The translations under genes were made by a program, and so were the position numbers. Source: Spirochaetia bacterium (GTDB taxonomy: Bacteria > Spirochaetota > Spirochaetia > Treponematales > Breznakiellaceae). From it: 34,461 nucleotides of DNA. Location: positions 1 through 34,461 of the forward strand of contig BNUX01000025.1 in assembly GCA_025997675.1 (NCBI GenBank), in the 5' to 3' direction. Below the pieces are notes generated by a model that had not been told where the DNA came from, made no database searches, and saw only the letters and a list, made by a program, of their open reading frames with translations. Positions 1 to 8,355 of the stretch are shown one piece after another (the stretch's first letter is position 1; every line of letters begins with the position of its first letter).

Positions 1-102
1 GAAACGCAAGAAGTCTATCCTGCTTTTTATGATCGGCATGCTTATTTTTATCGTTTCGGCACTGATTTGTTTGTTAAACCTTAATCTCCTTAAAAGGCCG
101 GT
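1..102. repeat. Left arm of a perfect inverted repeat
   Basis: Bases 1-102 are the exact reverse complement of 429-530 (base k pairs with base 531-k; pairing fails at 103/428). The arm carries the code for the N-terminal anchor of the neighbouring membrane protein. Read on the plus strand it gives KRKKSILLF through LLKRPVF and then a TGA stop. It is cut by the window edge and may extend to the left. It could be a real inverted duplication or a fold-back assembly or amplification artefact. Confidence 0.9.
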
Positions 103-535
103 CTTCTGAATTGCCGTCATAGTTTACCGAGAGGATATCCTGTATCCATTTTCCCTGGGGATTGTATTTCCGTACGATATCACGTTTTGTCAGGTATGCG
201 TCATAGTCCGTTTCCATGGCATACACATACAGGTTTCCCCCGTCATCAACGGCGCAGTCATACATCCTGATATATTCCTGCATTTTATCGAGGGTAATGG
301 CATACTTGATCGTTCCCTCAACGGTCATGCAAATAAGGCGGAAAGAACTGCTGTCAATGATATAAAGGTTGCCGTCCCGCTCGTATTTGGCCAGGGCAGG
401 GTCAACCAGGAGGGTTTCCTTCTGAAATACCGGCCTTTTAAGGAGATTAAGGTTTAACAAACAAATCAGTGCCGAAACGATAAAAATAAGCATGCCGATC
501 ATAAAAAGCAGGATAGACTTCTTGCGTTTCCCCAT
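74..535 (-). CDS. Small membrane-anchored protein with beta-propeller-like strand repeats; 3' end rearranged
   Basis: I do not recognise the family. From the ATG at 535 it starts MGKRKK, followed by a roughly 20-residue hydrophobic segment (LLFMIGMLIFIVSALICLL), so it is probably an N-anchored protein facing the periplasm. The rest has two strand patterns of the type DGNLYIIDS and GGNLYVYAM, as seen in NHL or six-bladed propeller repeats, but far too few for a full propeller. The last residues (RPFKEIKV) are encoded by the inverted-repeat arm at 1-102, so the native C-terminus is missing or replaced. An upstream ATG at 595 would add 20 residues. No Shine-Dalgarno sequence supports either start. 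The gene follows aat by only 12 bp (from 595) and is probably the last gene of the clpS-clpA-aat transcript. Confidence 0.55.
   Translation of the reverse strand: MGKRKKSILLFMIGMLIFIVSALICLLNLNLLKRPVFQKETLLVDPALAKYERDGNLYIIDSSSFRLICMTVEGTIKYAITLDKMQEYIRMYDCAVDDGGNLYVYAMETDYDAYLTKRDIVRKYNPQGKWIQDILSVNYDGNSEDRPFKEIKV
429..530. repeat. Right arm of a perfect inverted repeat
   Basis: This is the partner of bases 1-102, a 102-bp perfect match in opposite orientation. It lies inside the 5' part of the membrane-protein gene and covers its basic N-terminus and transmembrane segment. The two arms flank 326 bp of unique sequence. Confidence 0.9.
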
Positions 536-607
536 GATTTGGAAGGTATCATTTTCCGATGAAAAATTTTGCATATAATCATGAAACAATACCATCTGTG
601 GAAGAAA

Positions 608-1366
608 TTAGTCAAGGTACGGAAATGGCCCATACAAGGCTCCCCAATTCCCCCTCCGGTCCGCCGGGCCCCGCACCCTCAGCGCCAAATCCAGGCGCTC
701 CAGGTATTCCCGTCTGCCGATCTCCACACCCCCCAGGCTTTCCAGATGATCCGTATGGACCTGGCAGTCAATGAAGGAAACCCCGTCCGCAAAAAGTATC
801 TTCGCCAGCCGCAGGAAGGCCGCCTTGGAGGCATTGGGCGCTCTGGCGAACATGGACTCCCCAACAAAGGCGTTCCCCAACCGCACCCCGTAACAGCCCC
901 CAACCAGTTCCCCATCCCGGTAACTTTCCGCCGAGTGGGCCCAGCCCAGGCGGTGCAGTTCCTCATAGGCGGTGATAATATCGCCGGTGATCCAAGTCCC
1001 CGCAGACTGAAGTCCGTTCCGGCCGGGCCGGTCCGCTTCACCGCAGCCCCGGATCACGCCGGAAAAATCCCTATCCAGGGCAAAGGTGAAGGTTCCCTGC
1101 CGGAAAACCTTCTCCATAGACTTTGAAATGTGCAGTTTTTCCGGAAATATAACAAACCGGGGGTCCGGGGACTGCCAGAGGACGGGGTCCTCCTGGTTGT
1201 ACCAGGGGAAAAGCCCCTGTTCATAGGCGGAAAGGAGCATCCCCGGAGAAAGATTACCCCCAACGGCGATGATCCAGTCGGAACTTTCCTCCGGGGGAGG
1301 GAAGTCAAACCGGTGGTGTTCGGTAAGGTAGGGGAATTGAGGGTCCGGGCCCGGACGGAGGCGCAT
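608..1366 (-). CDS. aat: Leucyl/phenylalanyl-tRNA--protein transferase
   Basis: Aat transfers Leu or Phe from aminoacyl-tRNA to proteins with N-terminal Arg or Lys, which turns them into N-degrons read by ClpS. The 252-residue protein has the family signatures FPWYNQEDPVLWQSPDPR near residue 53, GESMFARAPNASKAAF in the C-terminal half, and FIDCQ just after it. The length is close to the E. coli enzyme (about 234) with a slightly longer C-terminal tail. It lies 10 bp downstream of clpA and in the same operon as clpS, so the tagging enzyme, adaptor and unfoldase appear to be made together. The ATG at 1366 fits the usual N-terminus. Confidence 0.95.
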   Translation of the reverse strand: MRLRPGPDPQFPYLTEHHRFDFPPPEESSDWIIAVGGNLSPGMLLSAYEQGLFPWYNQEDPVLWQSPDPRFVIFPEKLHISKSMEKVFRQGTFTFALDRDFSGVIRGCGEADRPGRNGLQSAGTWITGDIITAYEELHRLGWAHSAESYRDGELVGGCYGVRLGNAFVGESMFARAPNASKAAFLRLAKILFADGVSFIDCQVHTDHLESLGGVEIGRREYLERLDLALRVRGPADRRGNWGALYGPFPYLD

Positions 1367-1376
1367 GGAGAGATCC

Positions 1377-3764
1377 CTACGCCTCTACCGACTCCAGCGC
1401 TTCCGCCTCCTTGCGCACCTCAATGTGGTAGCCCCCGTCATACCAGTCCGCATAGGCGCTGCCGCCGGTACTGAGGCTGCCGAAGAGAACTTCGTCCACA
1501 AAGAAGGCCTTGATCTTGTCCTCGATAAGCCGGCCTACATTGCGGGCGCCGAATTCCCGGCTGTACCCTTCCTCCGCAAGCTTATCCACACAGGCGTCGC
1601 TTATTTCCAGGCCCACCTTCTTTTCCGCCAATTGGGCGATAAAGAGGTCCAGTTCCTTGCGGACAATGGAACACATGATTTCCTTGGACAGGTGACTGAA
1701 CCGGACCACCGCATCCAGGCGGTTGCGGAATTCCGGGGTGAAGATACGTTCCACCGCACTGTCCACCTCCGCCTCCCCGGCAACCCGTTCCCCAAAGCCG
1801 ATGAGGCTCTTGCCGATTTCCCGGGCCCCGGCGTTGCTGGTCATGATAAAGACCACATTGCGGAAATCCGCCTTCCGGCCGTTGTTGTCCGTCAGGGTGG
1901 CGTAGTCCATGATCTGGAGCAGGATGTTGTAGACATCCGGGTGGGCCTTTTCAATCTCGTCCATGAGGACCACGCTGTGGGGTTGCTTCCGGATGGCGTC
2001 CGTGAGGAGGCCCCCCTCCTCGTAGCCCACATAGCCCGGGGGAGACCCGATGAGACGGGATACGGTGTGCTTTTCCTGGTATTCGCTCATGTCGAAGCGG
2101 TGCATGGGTACCCCCAGGATGTCCGCCAATTGCCGGGCCAGTTCGGTTTTGCCGACCCCGGTGGGGCCCACAAAGAGGAAGTTTGCCACGGGCTTGTTGT
2201 CCGCCCGGAAACCCGCACGGGAACGTTTGACCGCCCTTACCGCCGCCAGGATCGCCTCGTCCTGGCCGAAGATCCGCGAGCGGAGCTTGTCCTCCAGGAA
2301 CCGGAGCTTGTCCTTTTCACTTTCCCCCACGGACCGTTCGGGGATCCGGGCTATCTTGGCAACCACGGTTTCGATGAGATGGAGACCGATGTCTATGTCC
2401 GGTACGGGCGCTTCGGCGGCGGCGCTTTGGTCCTTGCCGCCATTTTTGAAGGCCTCAATTCGGGCAAAGGCCCCGGCCTCGTCAATCACGTCGATGGCCT
2501 TGTCCGGTAAGCGCCGTTCGGTGATGAACTGGGCGGAAAGCCGCACCGCGCTCTCCACCGCCTCGTCGTCGTACCGGACCTTGTGGTAATCCTCGTATTT
2601 GGACTTGAGCCCCTGGAGGATGGTGATGGCGTCCTCCTGGCTGGGCTCGTCAATGTCGATTTTCTGGAAACGCCGGGACAGGGCCCGGTCCTTGTCGAAG
2701 TATTTGCTGAATTCCTCGTGGGTGGTGGAGCCGATACAGCGGAGTTTCCCCGATGAAAGGGCGGGTTTGAGGAGGTTGGACGCATCCAGGGCGCTGCCCG
2801 ACACGGACCCGGCCCCAATAATGGTATGAATCTCGTCGATAAAGAGGATGGCCTTCTCTTTTTTCAGGATTTCCTCCACAACCCGCTTGATCCGTTCCTC
2901 AAAGTCACCCCGGTACTTGGTTCCCGCCACCAGCGCCCCCATGTCCAAGGAGTAAATAGAAAAGTCCTTGAGGGTAGGGGGAACATTCCCCGCCACGATT
3001 CTTTGGGCCAGCCCTTCGGTGATGGCGGTTTTGCCCACCCCGGAATCCCCCACATGGACGGGGTTGTTTTTGAGCCGGCGGCAGAGGACCTGCACGGTGC
3101 GGTCCAGTTCAAGCTGCCGGCCGATTACCGGCTCCAGTTTACCCAGCTTGGCCAGGGCGGTGAGTTCCGTGGCGTACCGTTCCAGGGCGCTTTTCCTGTT
3201 GGGCCTGGTCCGCTGGGCGGTTTCTACGGTTTCCCCTTCATCCGGGGGAAAGCCGTCATGGCTGCCGTCGGGGCCCGAGGGACCCATCCGGTTATACCGG
3301 GAATAGCTTTGGGAAAAGTTGAAGGACGCCTCGTTGTCATCCTCGAGCTCACGGGAAAGGCTTTCCAGGAGTTCCAGGCGGTTCTTTATCCCCGATTTGC
3401 GGAGGTAATAGGCGCAGTAGTTCCGTTCCTCATCGTAGAGGGACACCAGGATATCGGCGATGTCCAGGATCTGCTTCTGGGAAGACTGGCTCTGGAGGAC
3501 CGCCCGTTCCAGGACACTCTGGAAACCCACGGTCTGGGTGGGCTCCGTGTTATCCTGGGTAGGAACCTGCTTTACAAAGTAGTCCTCCATCCCGAGCTTA
3601 AGCTCGTTCAGGTTGGCTCCGCAGGACGAAAGGATACCCTGAACCTCGTTAAAGGACAGGGCCGCGTAGAGAACATGTTCGGGGGTCAGGTACTCGTGGT
3701 TACGGACCTTGGCCTCGTTATATGCGGCATTAATTATCGCCTGTACATGGCGGCTGATTTTCAT
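1377..3764 (-). CDS. clpA: ATP-dependent Clp protease ATP-binding subunit ClpA
   Basis: ClpA is the hexameric AAA+ unfoldase that feeds substrates to ClpP. It has 795 residues (E. coli 758). The Clp N-domain repeats occupy residues 1-145. A Gly/Pro/Asp-rich linker follows (about 150-192, longer than usual). The D1 ATPase has Walker A GDSGVGKT (239-246) and Walker B ILFIDE (306-311). The D2 ATPase has Walker A GPTGVGKT, Walker B VVLMDE and a TSNAG sensor. A LIGF motif after D2 Walker B matches the ClpP-docking loop, so the protein should work with ClpP, which is not in this window. D1 reads [10 protein letters not shown] where a hydrophobic residue usually replaces the His. The start is supported by GGGAGGGG six bases upstream of the ATG. 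It is 33 bp downstream of clpS. Confidence 0.96.
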   Translation of the reverse strand: MKISRHVQAIINAAYNEAKVRNHEYLTPEHVLYAALSFNEVQGILSSCGANLNELKLGMEDYFVKQVPTQDNTEPTQTVGFQSVLERAVLQSQSSQKQILDIADILVSLYDEERNYCAYYLRKSGIKNRLELLESLSRELEDDNEASFNFSQSYSRYNRMGPSGPDGSHDGFPPDEGETVETAQRTRPNRKSALERYATELTALAKLGKLEPVIGRQLELDRTVQVLCRRLKNNPVHVGDSGVGKTAITEGLAQRIVAGNVPPTLKDFSIYSLDMGALVAGTKYRGDFEERIKRVVEEILKKEKAILFIDEIHTIIGAGSVSGSALDASNLLKPALSSGKLRCIGSTTHEEFSKYFDKDRALSRRFQKIDIDEPSQEDAITILQGLKSKYEDYHKVRYDDEAVESAVRLSAQFITERRLPDKAIDVIDEAGAFARIEAFKNGGKDQSAAAEAPVPDIDIGLHLIETVVAKIARIPERSVGESEKDKLRFLEDKLRSRIFGQDEAILAAVRAVKRSRAGFRADNKPVANFLFVGPTGVGKTELARQLADILGVPMHRFDMSEYQEKHTVSRLIGSPPGYVGYEEGGLLTDAIRKQPHSVVLMDEIEKAHPDVYNILLQIMDYATLTDNNGRKADFRNVVFIMTSNAGAREIGKSLIGFGERVAGEAEVDSAVERIFTPEFRNRLDAVVRFSHLSKEIMCSIVRKELDLFIAQLAEKKVGLEISDACVDKLAEEGYSREFGARNVGRLIEDKIKAFFVDEVLFGSLSTGGSAYADWYDGGYHIEVRKEAEALESVEA

Positions 3765-3797
3765 TATTCACCCCTCCCTATAAGTATACTCAATTTG

Positions 3798-4109
3798 TCA
3801 GTTTTTTTCCACCACACAACGCAGGGGAAATTCATTTTGCCGGGCTGCGGCATGGACCTGCTCCGCCTTGGTTTGGGCTATGTCCCAGGGGTAAATCCCC
3901 GCAACCCCCCGTCCCTTCCGGTGTATATCCAGCATAACGCGGTTCGCTTCCCCTTCGCTTTTACGGAAGACGAACATCAGGATCTCCACCACAAAGTCCA
4001 TGGTGGTATAGTTATCGTTCAGCAAAACGACCCGGAATTTCTCCGGTTCCGCTAATTTGTGTTTCCGTTTTGCGGTTGGAACCGCTTCATTTCCTGCAAA
4101 CCAAGGCAT
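3798..4109 (-). CDS. clpS: ATP-dependent Clp protease adaptor ClpS
   Basis: ClpS binds N-degron substrates and delivers them to ClpA. From the ATG at 4109 it is 103 residues: a flexible basic N-terminal tail (1-22), then the compact core. N31 and D32 of the LLNDNYTTM motif and H63 of LDIHRKG match the residues that bind the substrate alpha-amino group in E. coli ClpS (N34, D35, H66). The position of E. coli D36 is Asn here. An in-frame TTG at 4163, with AAGGA upstream, would add 18 residues. I prefer the ATG because it gives the usual tail length and because a promoter lies so close that transcription should begin at this ATG. Confidence 0.92.
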   Translation of the reverse strand: MPWFAGNEAVPTAKRKHKLAEPEKFRVVLLNDNYTTMDFVVEILMFVFRKSEGEANRVMLDIHRKGRGVAGIYPWDIAQTKAEQVHAAARQNEFPLRCVVEKN

Positions 4110-4116
4110 ATTATAG

Positions 4117-4145
4117 ATGATACTGCAAAGAAAGGGGCTGGGCAA
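4117..4145 (-). promoter_or_regulatory. Candidate promoter of clpS-clpA-aat (leaderless)
   Basis: Read on the minus strand: -35 TTGCCC (4145-4140), a 17-bp spacer, -10 TATCAT (4122-4117), then seven bases (CTATAAT) before the ATG at 4109. The expected transcription start falls on or next to the A of the ATG, and no Shine-Dalgarno sequence is present. Element matches are moderate. Confidence 0.45.
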
Positions 4146-4171
4146 TACGTGTATAATGGACAACTAAATCC

Positions 4172-4399
4172 TTACAAATTCTTAATCCCTAGTGCGGTAG
4201 ACGGTTCTACGGTGGGGACCGTAGCCTCTACGGGGGGGACCGTGGCCTCCACGGGGGGGACCGTAGCCTCCACGGTGGGGACCGTAGCCTCTACGGGGGG
4301 GACCGTAGCCTCCACGGGGGGGACCGTAGCCTCCACGGCGGGGACCGTAGCCTCCACGGCGGGGACCGTAGCCTCTACGGTGGTGACTGTAGCCTCCAC
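4172..4399 (-). other. Possible heptapeptide-repeat ORF directly after larB
   Basis: A GTG at 4399 just after the larB stop opens a 75-codon frame across the minisatellite. It encodes about nine VEATVPP/T/A heptads and ends in a short unrelated tail. GGAAAG lies about nine bases upstream of the GTG, inside the end of larB. Two of the three common variable positions in the unit are synonymous in this frame, but the same is true on the other strand, so this is not proof of coding. It may simply be an open frame created by a 21-bp period. Confidence 0.15.
4206..4394. repeat. Tandem repeat, nine units of 21 bp, each self-complementary
   Basis: Nine head-to-tail 21-bp units fill 189 bp between larB and clpS. 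Each contains a short dyad of the type CTACGGTGGGGACCGTAG (7-bp arms, 4-base loop). Units differ mainly at three positions (T/C at 3, T/G/C at 8, A/G at 18) plus changes in the last unit. Since 21 is a multiple of three, every frame without a stop gives a heptapeptide repeat. There are no spacers, so this is a minisatellite and not a CRISPR. It could act as multiple hairpins downstream of larB. Confidence 0.9.
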
Positions 4400-4401
4400 A
4401 A

Positions 4402-5076
4402 TTATTCTTTCCGGTTGATAAGATTCGCCTGATACCCTGCCCCGAACCCGTTGTCGATGTTCACCACCGAGATCCCCGGCGCGCAGGAGGTGAGCATCCC
4501 CAGCAATGCGGAAAGCCCGCCGAATGCCGCCCCGTATCCCACGCTGGTGGGCACCGCGATGACCGGCGCGGACACCTGCCCGGCGATAACCCCCGCCAAA
4601 GCGCCCTCCATCCCCGCCACGGCTACCACCACCCGGGCCTTCCGGATGTCCGGCAGACGTTTGAAAAGCCGGTGTATCCCCGCAATCCCCACATCGCAGA
4701 TCAGTTCTACGTTGCTGCCCAGGAATTCCGCGGAAAGCGCCGCTTCCCGGGCGATGGGCAGGTCCGAGGTCCCCGCGGCTACCACCGCCACCAGCCCCTT
4801 CCGGTCCTCCTTGGCCAGGACGCTGCCCACGGTAAGTATCCGGGACAGGGCGTCGTACTCCGCCTCGCCGAAACGCCGCAGTATCCGTTCCGCCAGGGCT
4901 TCCGGCGCCTTGGTTCCCAGCACCGGCAGCCCCGCATCGCGCATCCTTATGATGATGGCCTCCGCCTGATCCGTGGTTTTCCCCGCGCAGAACACCACCT
5001 CGGGGTAGCCGGTACGTTTGTCCCGGTCATGGTCTATGACGGCAAAGTCTAAATTGTTATTTTCCGGCGAATCCAT
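4402..5076 (-). CDS. larB: Pyridinium-3,5-biscarboxylic acid mononucleotide synthase LarB
   Basis: LarB carboxylates nicotinic acid adenine dinucleotide and releases AMP, the first step to the nickel-pincer nucleotide cofactor of lactate racemase-type enzymes. The 224-residue protein has an N-terminal region ending in [14 protein letters not shown] and a PurE-like domain with [33 protein letters not shown], and PTSVGYGA through to [11 protein letters not shown]. The last stretch is the LarB signature. The ATG at 5076 lies inside the end of larC (20-bp overlap) with AGGATT eight bases upstream, which suggests translational coupling. It is the last recognised gene of the lar operon. Confidence 0.95.
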   Translation of the reverse strand: MDSPENNNLDFAVIDHDRDKRTGYPEVVFCAGKTTDQAEAIIIRMRDAGLPVLGTKAPEALAERILRRFGEAEYDALSRILTVGSVLAKEDRKGLVAVVAAGTSDLPIAREAALSAEFLGSNVELICDVGIAGIHRLFKRLPDIRKARVVVAVAGMEGALAGVIAGQVSAPVIAVPTSVGYGAAFGGLSALLGMLTSCAPGISVVNIDNGFGAGYQANLINRKE

Positions 5077-6250
5077 CGTTGATAATCCTTTCCGCTTCTT
5101 CCAGGGTCAGTCCCCGTTCCCGTGCAAGCCGGGCGCGGTCTTCAAACTCGATTTTTGAACGCAGTTTTTCTGCGCCATAATATACCGTTTTTCTGCGCCC
5201 CCCTCCCTCCCCCAGCCGCTCCTCCTCTCTTCGCAGCGAAAGCCGCCGTAGGGTAGTTTCCCGGAAGCCGATGGTACTCGACCGCCGGAACAGGGTTTCC
5301 CGGAGCGCATTGAGTTTTTCCTCCCCGGTTAAAACCGAAACGATGGTAGCCGGCCGGGACTTCTTCATCACGCAGGGGGTAAAGGTAACATCCAGGGCGC
5401 CTGAAGCAAAGAGGCTCTCCATAAGGAAGCCCAGGGCCTCGCCGCTCATGTCGTCGATAGTGGCCTCCATCAGGACCAGTTCCTCGGTTTTCCAGGGGGA
5501 GAGTCCGCCGGAAGCGTCCGCAGTATTGCGCTCTTCCCGAAGGGATACCCGGAGCAGGTTGGGTTTATCCATCTTCCGGGTCCCGATGCCGTACCCGGTT
5601 TTCAGTTCACGAAAGCTGCCGACACCGGTAAATTCGTCCACAGAGGAAGCGAGGATCGCTGCGCCGGTGGGGGTGGTCATCTCCTTAGGGAAGCCGCCGG
5701 TCTTAACCGGCATACCCCGGGTTAGTAATACGGTGGCAGGGGCAGGCACAGGGAGTAGGCCGTGGGCGCATCGAACCATGCCGCTCCCCAGTTCGACTTC
5801 CGAGCAGGTAATGCGATCCGGTTTAAGCAGGTCCAGGCAGATGGCGGCCCCCACAATATCAATGATCGAATCCAAGGCCCCAACTTCGTGGAAAGCCACA
5901 TCCTCTTCCGCCGTCCCGTGTACCTGGGCCTCCGCGCGGGCGATACGGGTAAAAATATCCAGTGCCCGGTTCTTCACCCCGTCACTCAGGGTTGAGCCCG
6001 CGATGAGGGATCGGATTTCCTTCCAGGTAGTGTGGCTGTGGTGATCCGTGCTGCCCCCCAGGTCCACCACCGCGTGGGTCCCGGTGATCCCCCCCCGTTG
6101 GTCCCGTTCAAAGCGGAGCGCCCAGCCGCCAAGGCCAAGCTTGCCCAGTTCCGTATGGAGCGTGTCGGGCGGGACCCCCAGGTCCTCAAAGGCCCCCAGG
6201 GCCATATCGCCGGAGATGCCGGCAAAGCAATCGAAGTGCAGGGTTTTCAA
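5057..6250 (-). CDS. larC: Nickel insertion protein LarC (single-frame, full length)
   Basis: LarC inserts nickel into the dithiolated pyridinium nucleotide in a CTP-dependent reaction. The N-terminus KTLHFDCFAGISGDMALGA is the family signature. The sequence then runs without a break to the C-terminal half, so no frameshift is needed here, unlike the two-frame larC1/larC2 of Lactobacillus plantarum. A His-rich stretch (STDHHSHTTW) near residue 70 may relate to nickel handling. A GTG at 6256 has AGGA directly against it. A TTG at 6250 has AGGAG at a normal distance and gives the usual start, so I chose TTG. The gene begins within 10 bp of the larE stop and overlaps larB. Confidence 0.93.
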   Translation of the reverse strand: MKTLHFDCFAGISGDMALGAFEDLGVPPDTLHTELGKLGLGGWALRFERDQRGGITGTHAVVDLGGSTDHHSHTTWKEIRSLIAGSTLSDGVKNRALDIFTRIARAEAQVHGTAEEDVAFHEVGALDSIIDIVGAAICLDLLKPDRITCSEVELGSGMVRCAHGLLPVPAPATVLLTRGMPVKTGGFPKEMTTPTGAAILASSVDEFTGVGSFRELKTGYGIGTRKMDKPNLLRVSLREERNTADASGGLSPWKTEELVLMEATIDDMSGEALGFLMESLFASGALDVTFTPCVMKKSRPATIVSVLTGEEKLNALRETLFRRSSTIGFRETTLRRLSLRREEERLGEGGGRRKTVYYGAEKLRSKIEFEDRARLARERGLTLEEAERIINDGFAGK

Positions 6251-6259
6251 GGGCACTCC

Positions 6260-7087
6260 TCAAGCCATCCTGATAGCCGCCGGTATGGCCCGGTTCAGGT
6301 TTCCCATGACATAGCCCTCCAGTTCCAGGGCCACATACAGGAAACCGTAGGACTTAAAGGACCGGGAAACGCTGTCCAGGAGTTTTTCGTCAAAGAAGCG
6401 CCGCCGTTCCTCCGGGGCCACTTCAATACGGGCGATGTCGCCGTGGGAGCGGACCCGGAACTGCCGGAACCCTTTCTCCCGCAGGAGAATCTCGGCTTTT
6501 TCCACCCGGGATAGTTTTTCCCGGTCGATCCGTTCCCCATAGGGAATCCGGGATGCGAGGCATGCAAAGGCGGGCTTGTCCCAGGTGGGCAGGTCGAAGC
6601 GCTTGGACAGGTCCCGGATATCCTGCTTGGTCAGCCCCGCCGCCCGCAGGGGACTAACAATTTCGAGTTCCGCCAAAGCCTTGAGCCCCGGCCGGTAATC
6701 CGTCATATCGTCCAGGTTCGAGCCATCCAGCACCGTGGTGATGCCCCGCTTTTTTGCCGTCTCAAGAATGGCGCCGAACTCAATTTTCTTGCAGTAGTAG
6801 CACCGCTCCTTGGGGTTCGCCGCCACCTCATCATCAATCTCGGATTCTTCTATTAACAGGTGTTCAATCCCCACTTTCCGGGCCACCTGGGCGGCACAGT
6901 CGATTTCGCTTTTGGGAAGCATGGGGCTTACCACGGTTATGGCGATAGCCCTGGCGCCCAGGGCCGCCACAGAGGCATGGCAGAGGAAGGAACTGTCCAC
7001 CCCGCCGGAAAAGGCCACCGCCACGGCGCCCTTTTCGGCAATCATGGCTAAGAGGGCCCGGTACTTTTCGTCTAAGGAACTTGGCAT
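6260..7087 (-). CDS. larE: ATP-dependent sulfur transferase LarE, three-cysteine type
   Basis: LarE adenylates the pyridinium carboxylates and installs the two sulfurs of the nickel-pincer cofactor. From the ATG at 7087 it is 275 residues. The PP-loop SGGVDSS is at 27-33. C96 and C99 form a CYYC motif, and C176 lies in FACLASRIPYG, where the sacrificial cysteine of L. plantarum LarE sits. Having all three fits LarE proteins that hold a [4Fe-4S] cluster and need not consume their own cysteine (inference). The frame is open further upstream, but CAGGAG eight bases before 7087 and the family N-terminus fix the start. It is followed directly by larC. Confidence 0.94.
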   Translation of the reverse strand: MPSSLDEKYRALLAMIAEKGAVAVAFSGGVDSSFLCHASVAALGARAIAITVVSPMLPKSEIDCAAQVARKVGIEHLLIEESEIDDEVAANPKERCYYCKKIEFGAILETAKKRGITTVLDGSNLDDMTDYRPGLKALAELEIVSPLRAAGLTKQDIRDLSKRFDLPTWDKPAFACLASRIPYGERIDREKLSRVEKAEILLREKGFRQFRVRSHGDIARIEVAPEERRRFFDEKLLDSVSRSFKSYGFLYVALELEGYVMGNLNRAIPAAIRMA

Positions 7088-7131
7088 GAAAATACTCCTG
7101 TATTGGTAATACCATTTTTGGGGGACACCCG

Positions 7132-8355
7132 TCAATGTACCGGCTTTTTTATCGTTGCCGCATAAATACTGTTGAGGAGGCCCAGGACCGCCGAGAGGGA
7201 AAAGAGCACCTCTATCCCCGTGACCTTCCATATCCAGCCCCCCATCAGGGCGATGAAAATGCTGATCACATGGTTCACCGATATGCCCGTGGAAAGGGTG
7301 GCGGTGACTTCTTCCTGGCTTGCAGCAATGTCCTGCACATACACGCTGCTGGCCATGCTTGCCAGGGAAATGATGGCGTCAAGGACGTAGTTTACGCAGA
7401 CCACCGTAAAGGCGATGCCCGGCGGAAAAAGCCGGTGGGCAAAGCCATAGAAGAAGCAAACCACCACCAGGATCAGGGTGTCGGCCACCATGATGGTCTT
7501 ATACCCCAGCTTGTCGATTAGTTTTCCTATCAGGGGATTAAAGACGATGCCGAAGGCGGCGCTCACCGCCATGAGCAGGGCGATAACCGATGCGTCGGCG
7601 CCGTAGTGGAGGATCAGCACGTAGGGCGCAAAGGTGAGGAAGACCTGCTTCCGTGCGCCGTAGAAAACCTCCAGCATATAGAACTTGGAAAACTTTTTGG
7701 CAAAGTAGAAACGCCGCCGGGGGGATTTGTTTTGCGATTCCTCCATGGGCAGCACAAAGATCACCGCGGCGATCATAAAGGCAGCCGATATGCCGAAGAT
7801 TACCTTGAAGGGGAGGATGTCGTTCCGTTGGTAGCCGAAGCGGCCGAGGATGAGGAACAATACCGATACCAGGATAAACCCGGTAATCCGCCCCACATGG
7901 TCCAGGGCCCCGGTGACCCCCAATGCCGCGCCGCCGGTTTCTTTTTTCGCCAGGTGCATAGAGATGGTACTCCGCAGGGGTAATACGATATGTTCCCCCA
8001 GGCTGTAGAGCACCATGAAAAGTACCACCACAAACTTTCCGGTCCCCGCGAAAAGGAATCCGGAAAGCCCGGCAACCATGATAATCAAACCGATTTTGAA
8101 TACCCGGCTTTCCGAAAGGCGGTACATCACCGCGAAGATCAGTACCACCATGAGGCCGGGAAGCTCCCGGAAGAATTCCACTACCCCCCGTTCAAAGTTG
8201 GTGATGTGAACCAGTTCCGCCAGATAGTTATCCTGTATCCCCCGGTACAAACCGTAGGAGATGCCGTATGTCAGGAGTACCGTAAGAAAGCGCAGATACT
8301 TTGCGTCCGGACGGTAAATGTCCTTTAGGGAAATCCGCTTACCAGTAATCCTCAC
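7132..8355 (-). CDS. Major facilitator superfamily transporter
   Basis: This is a 407-residue polytopic membrane protein with about 12 hydrophobic segments in two halves joined by a basic central loop (EESQNKSPRRRFYFAKKF, near residues 205-222), which is the MFS layout. No motif that names a substrate was seen. The GTG start at 8353-8355 overlaps the DUF3842 stop (GTGA), and larE starts 44 bp after its end, so it is co-transcribed with the lar genes. Candidate substrates from context are a hydroxy-acid used by a nickel-pincer enzyme or a cofactor precursor. This is inference. Confidence 0.8.
   Translation of the reverse strand: MRITGKRISLKDIYRPDAKYLRFLTVLLTYGISYGLYRGIQDNYLAELVHITNFERGVVEFFRELPGLMVVLIFAVMYRLSESRVFKIGLIIMVAGLSGFLFAGTGKFVVVLFMVLYSLGEHIVLPLRSTISMHLAKKETGGAALGVTGALDHVGRITGFILVSVLFLILGRFGYQRNDILPFKVIFGISAAFMIAAVIFVLPMEESQNKSPRRRFYFAKKFSKFYMLEVFYGARKQVFLTFAPYVLILHYGADASVIALLMAVSAAFGIVFNPLIGKLIDKLGYKTIMVADTLILVVVCFFYGFAHRLFPPGIAFTVVCVNYVLDAIISLASMASSVYVQDIAASQEEVTATLSTGISVNHVISIFIALMGGWIWKVTGIEVLFSLSAVLGLLNSIYAATIKKPVH

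Noticed and set aside
2826..4055. Long plus-strand ORF (409 codons) opposite clpA and clpS
   Set aside because: It is a shadow of the GC-rich antisense frame, with no recognisable domain; clpA and clpS are certain on the other strand.
4206..4394. CRISPR array
   Set aside because: Units are contiguous without unique spacers and no cas genes are present, so it is a minisatellite. The same holds for 24503-24834.
5057..6250. Programmed frameshift in larC as in L. plantarum
   Set aside because: larC is a single uninterrupted frame here.
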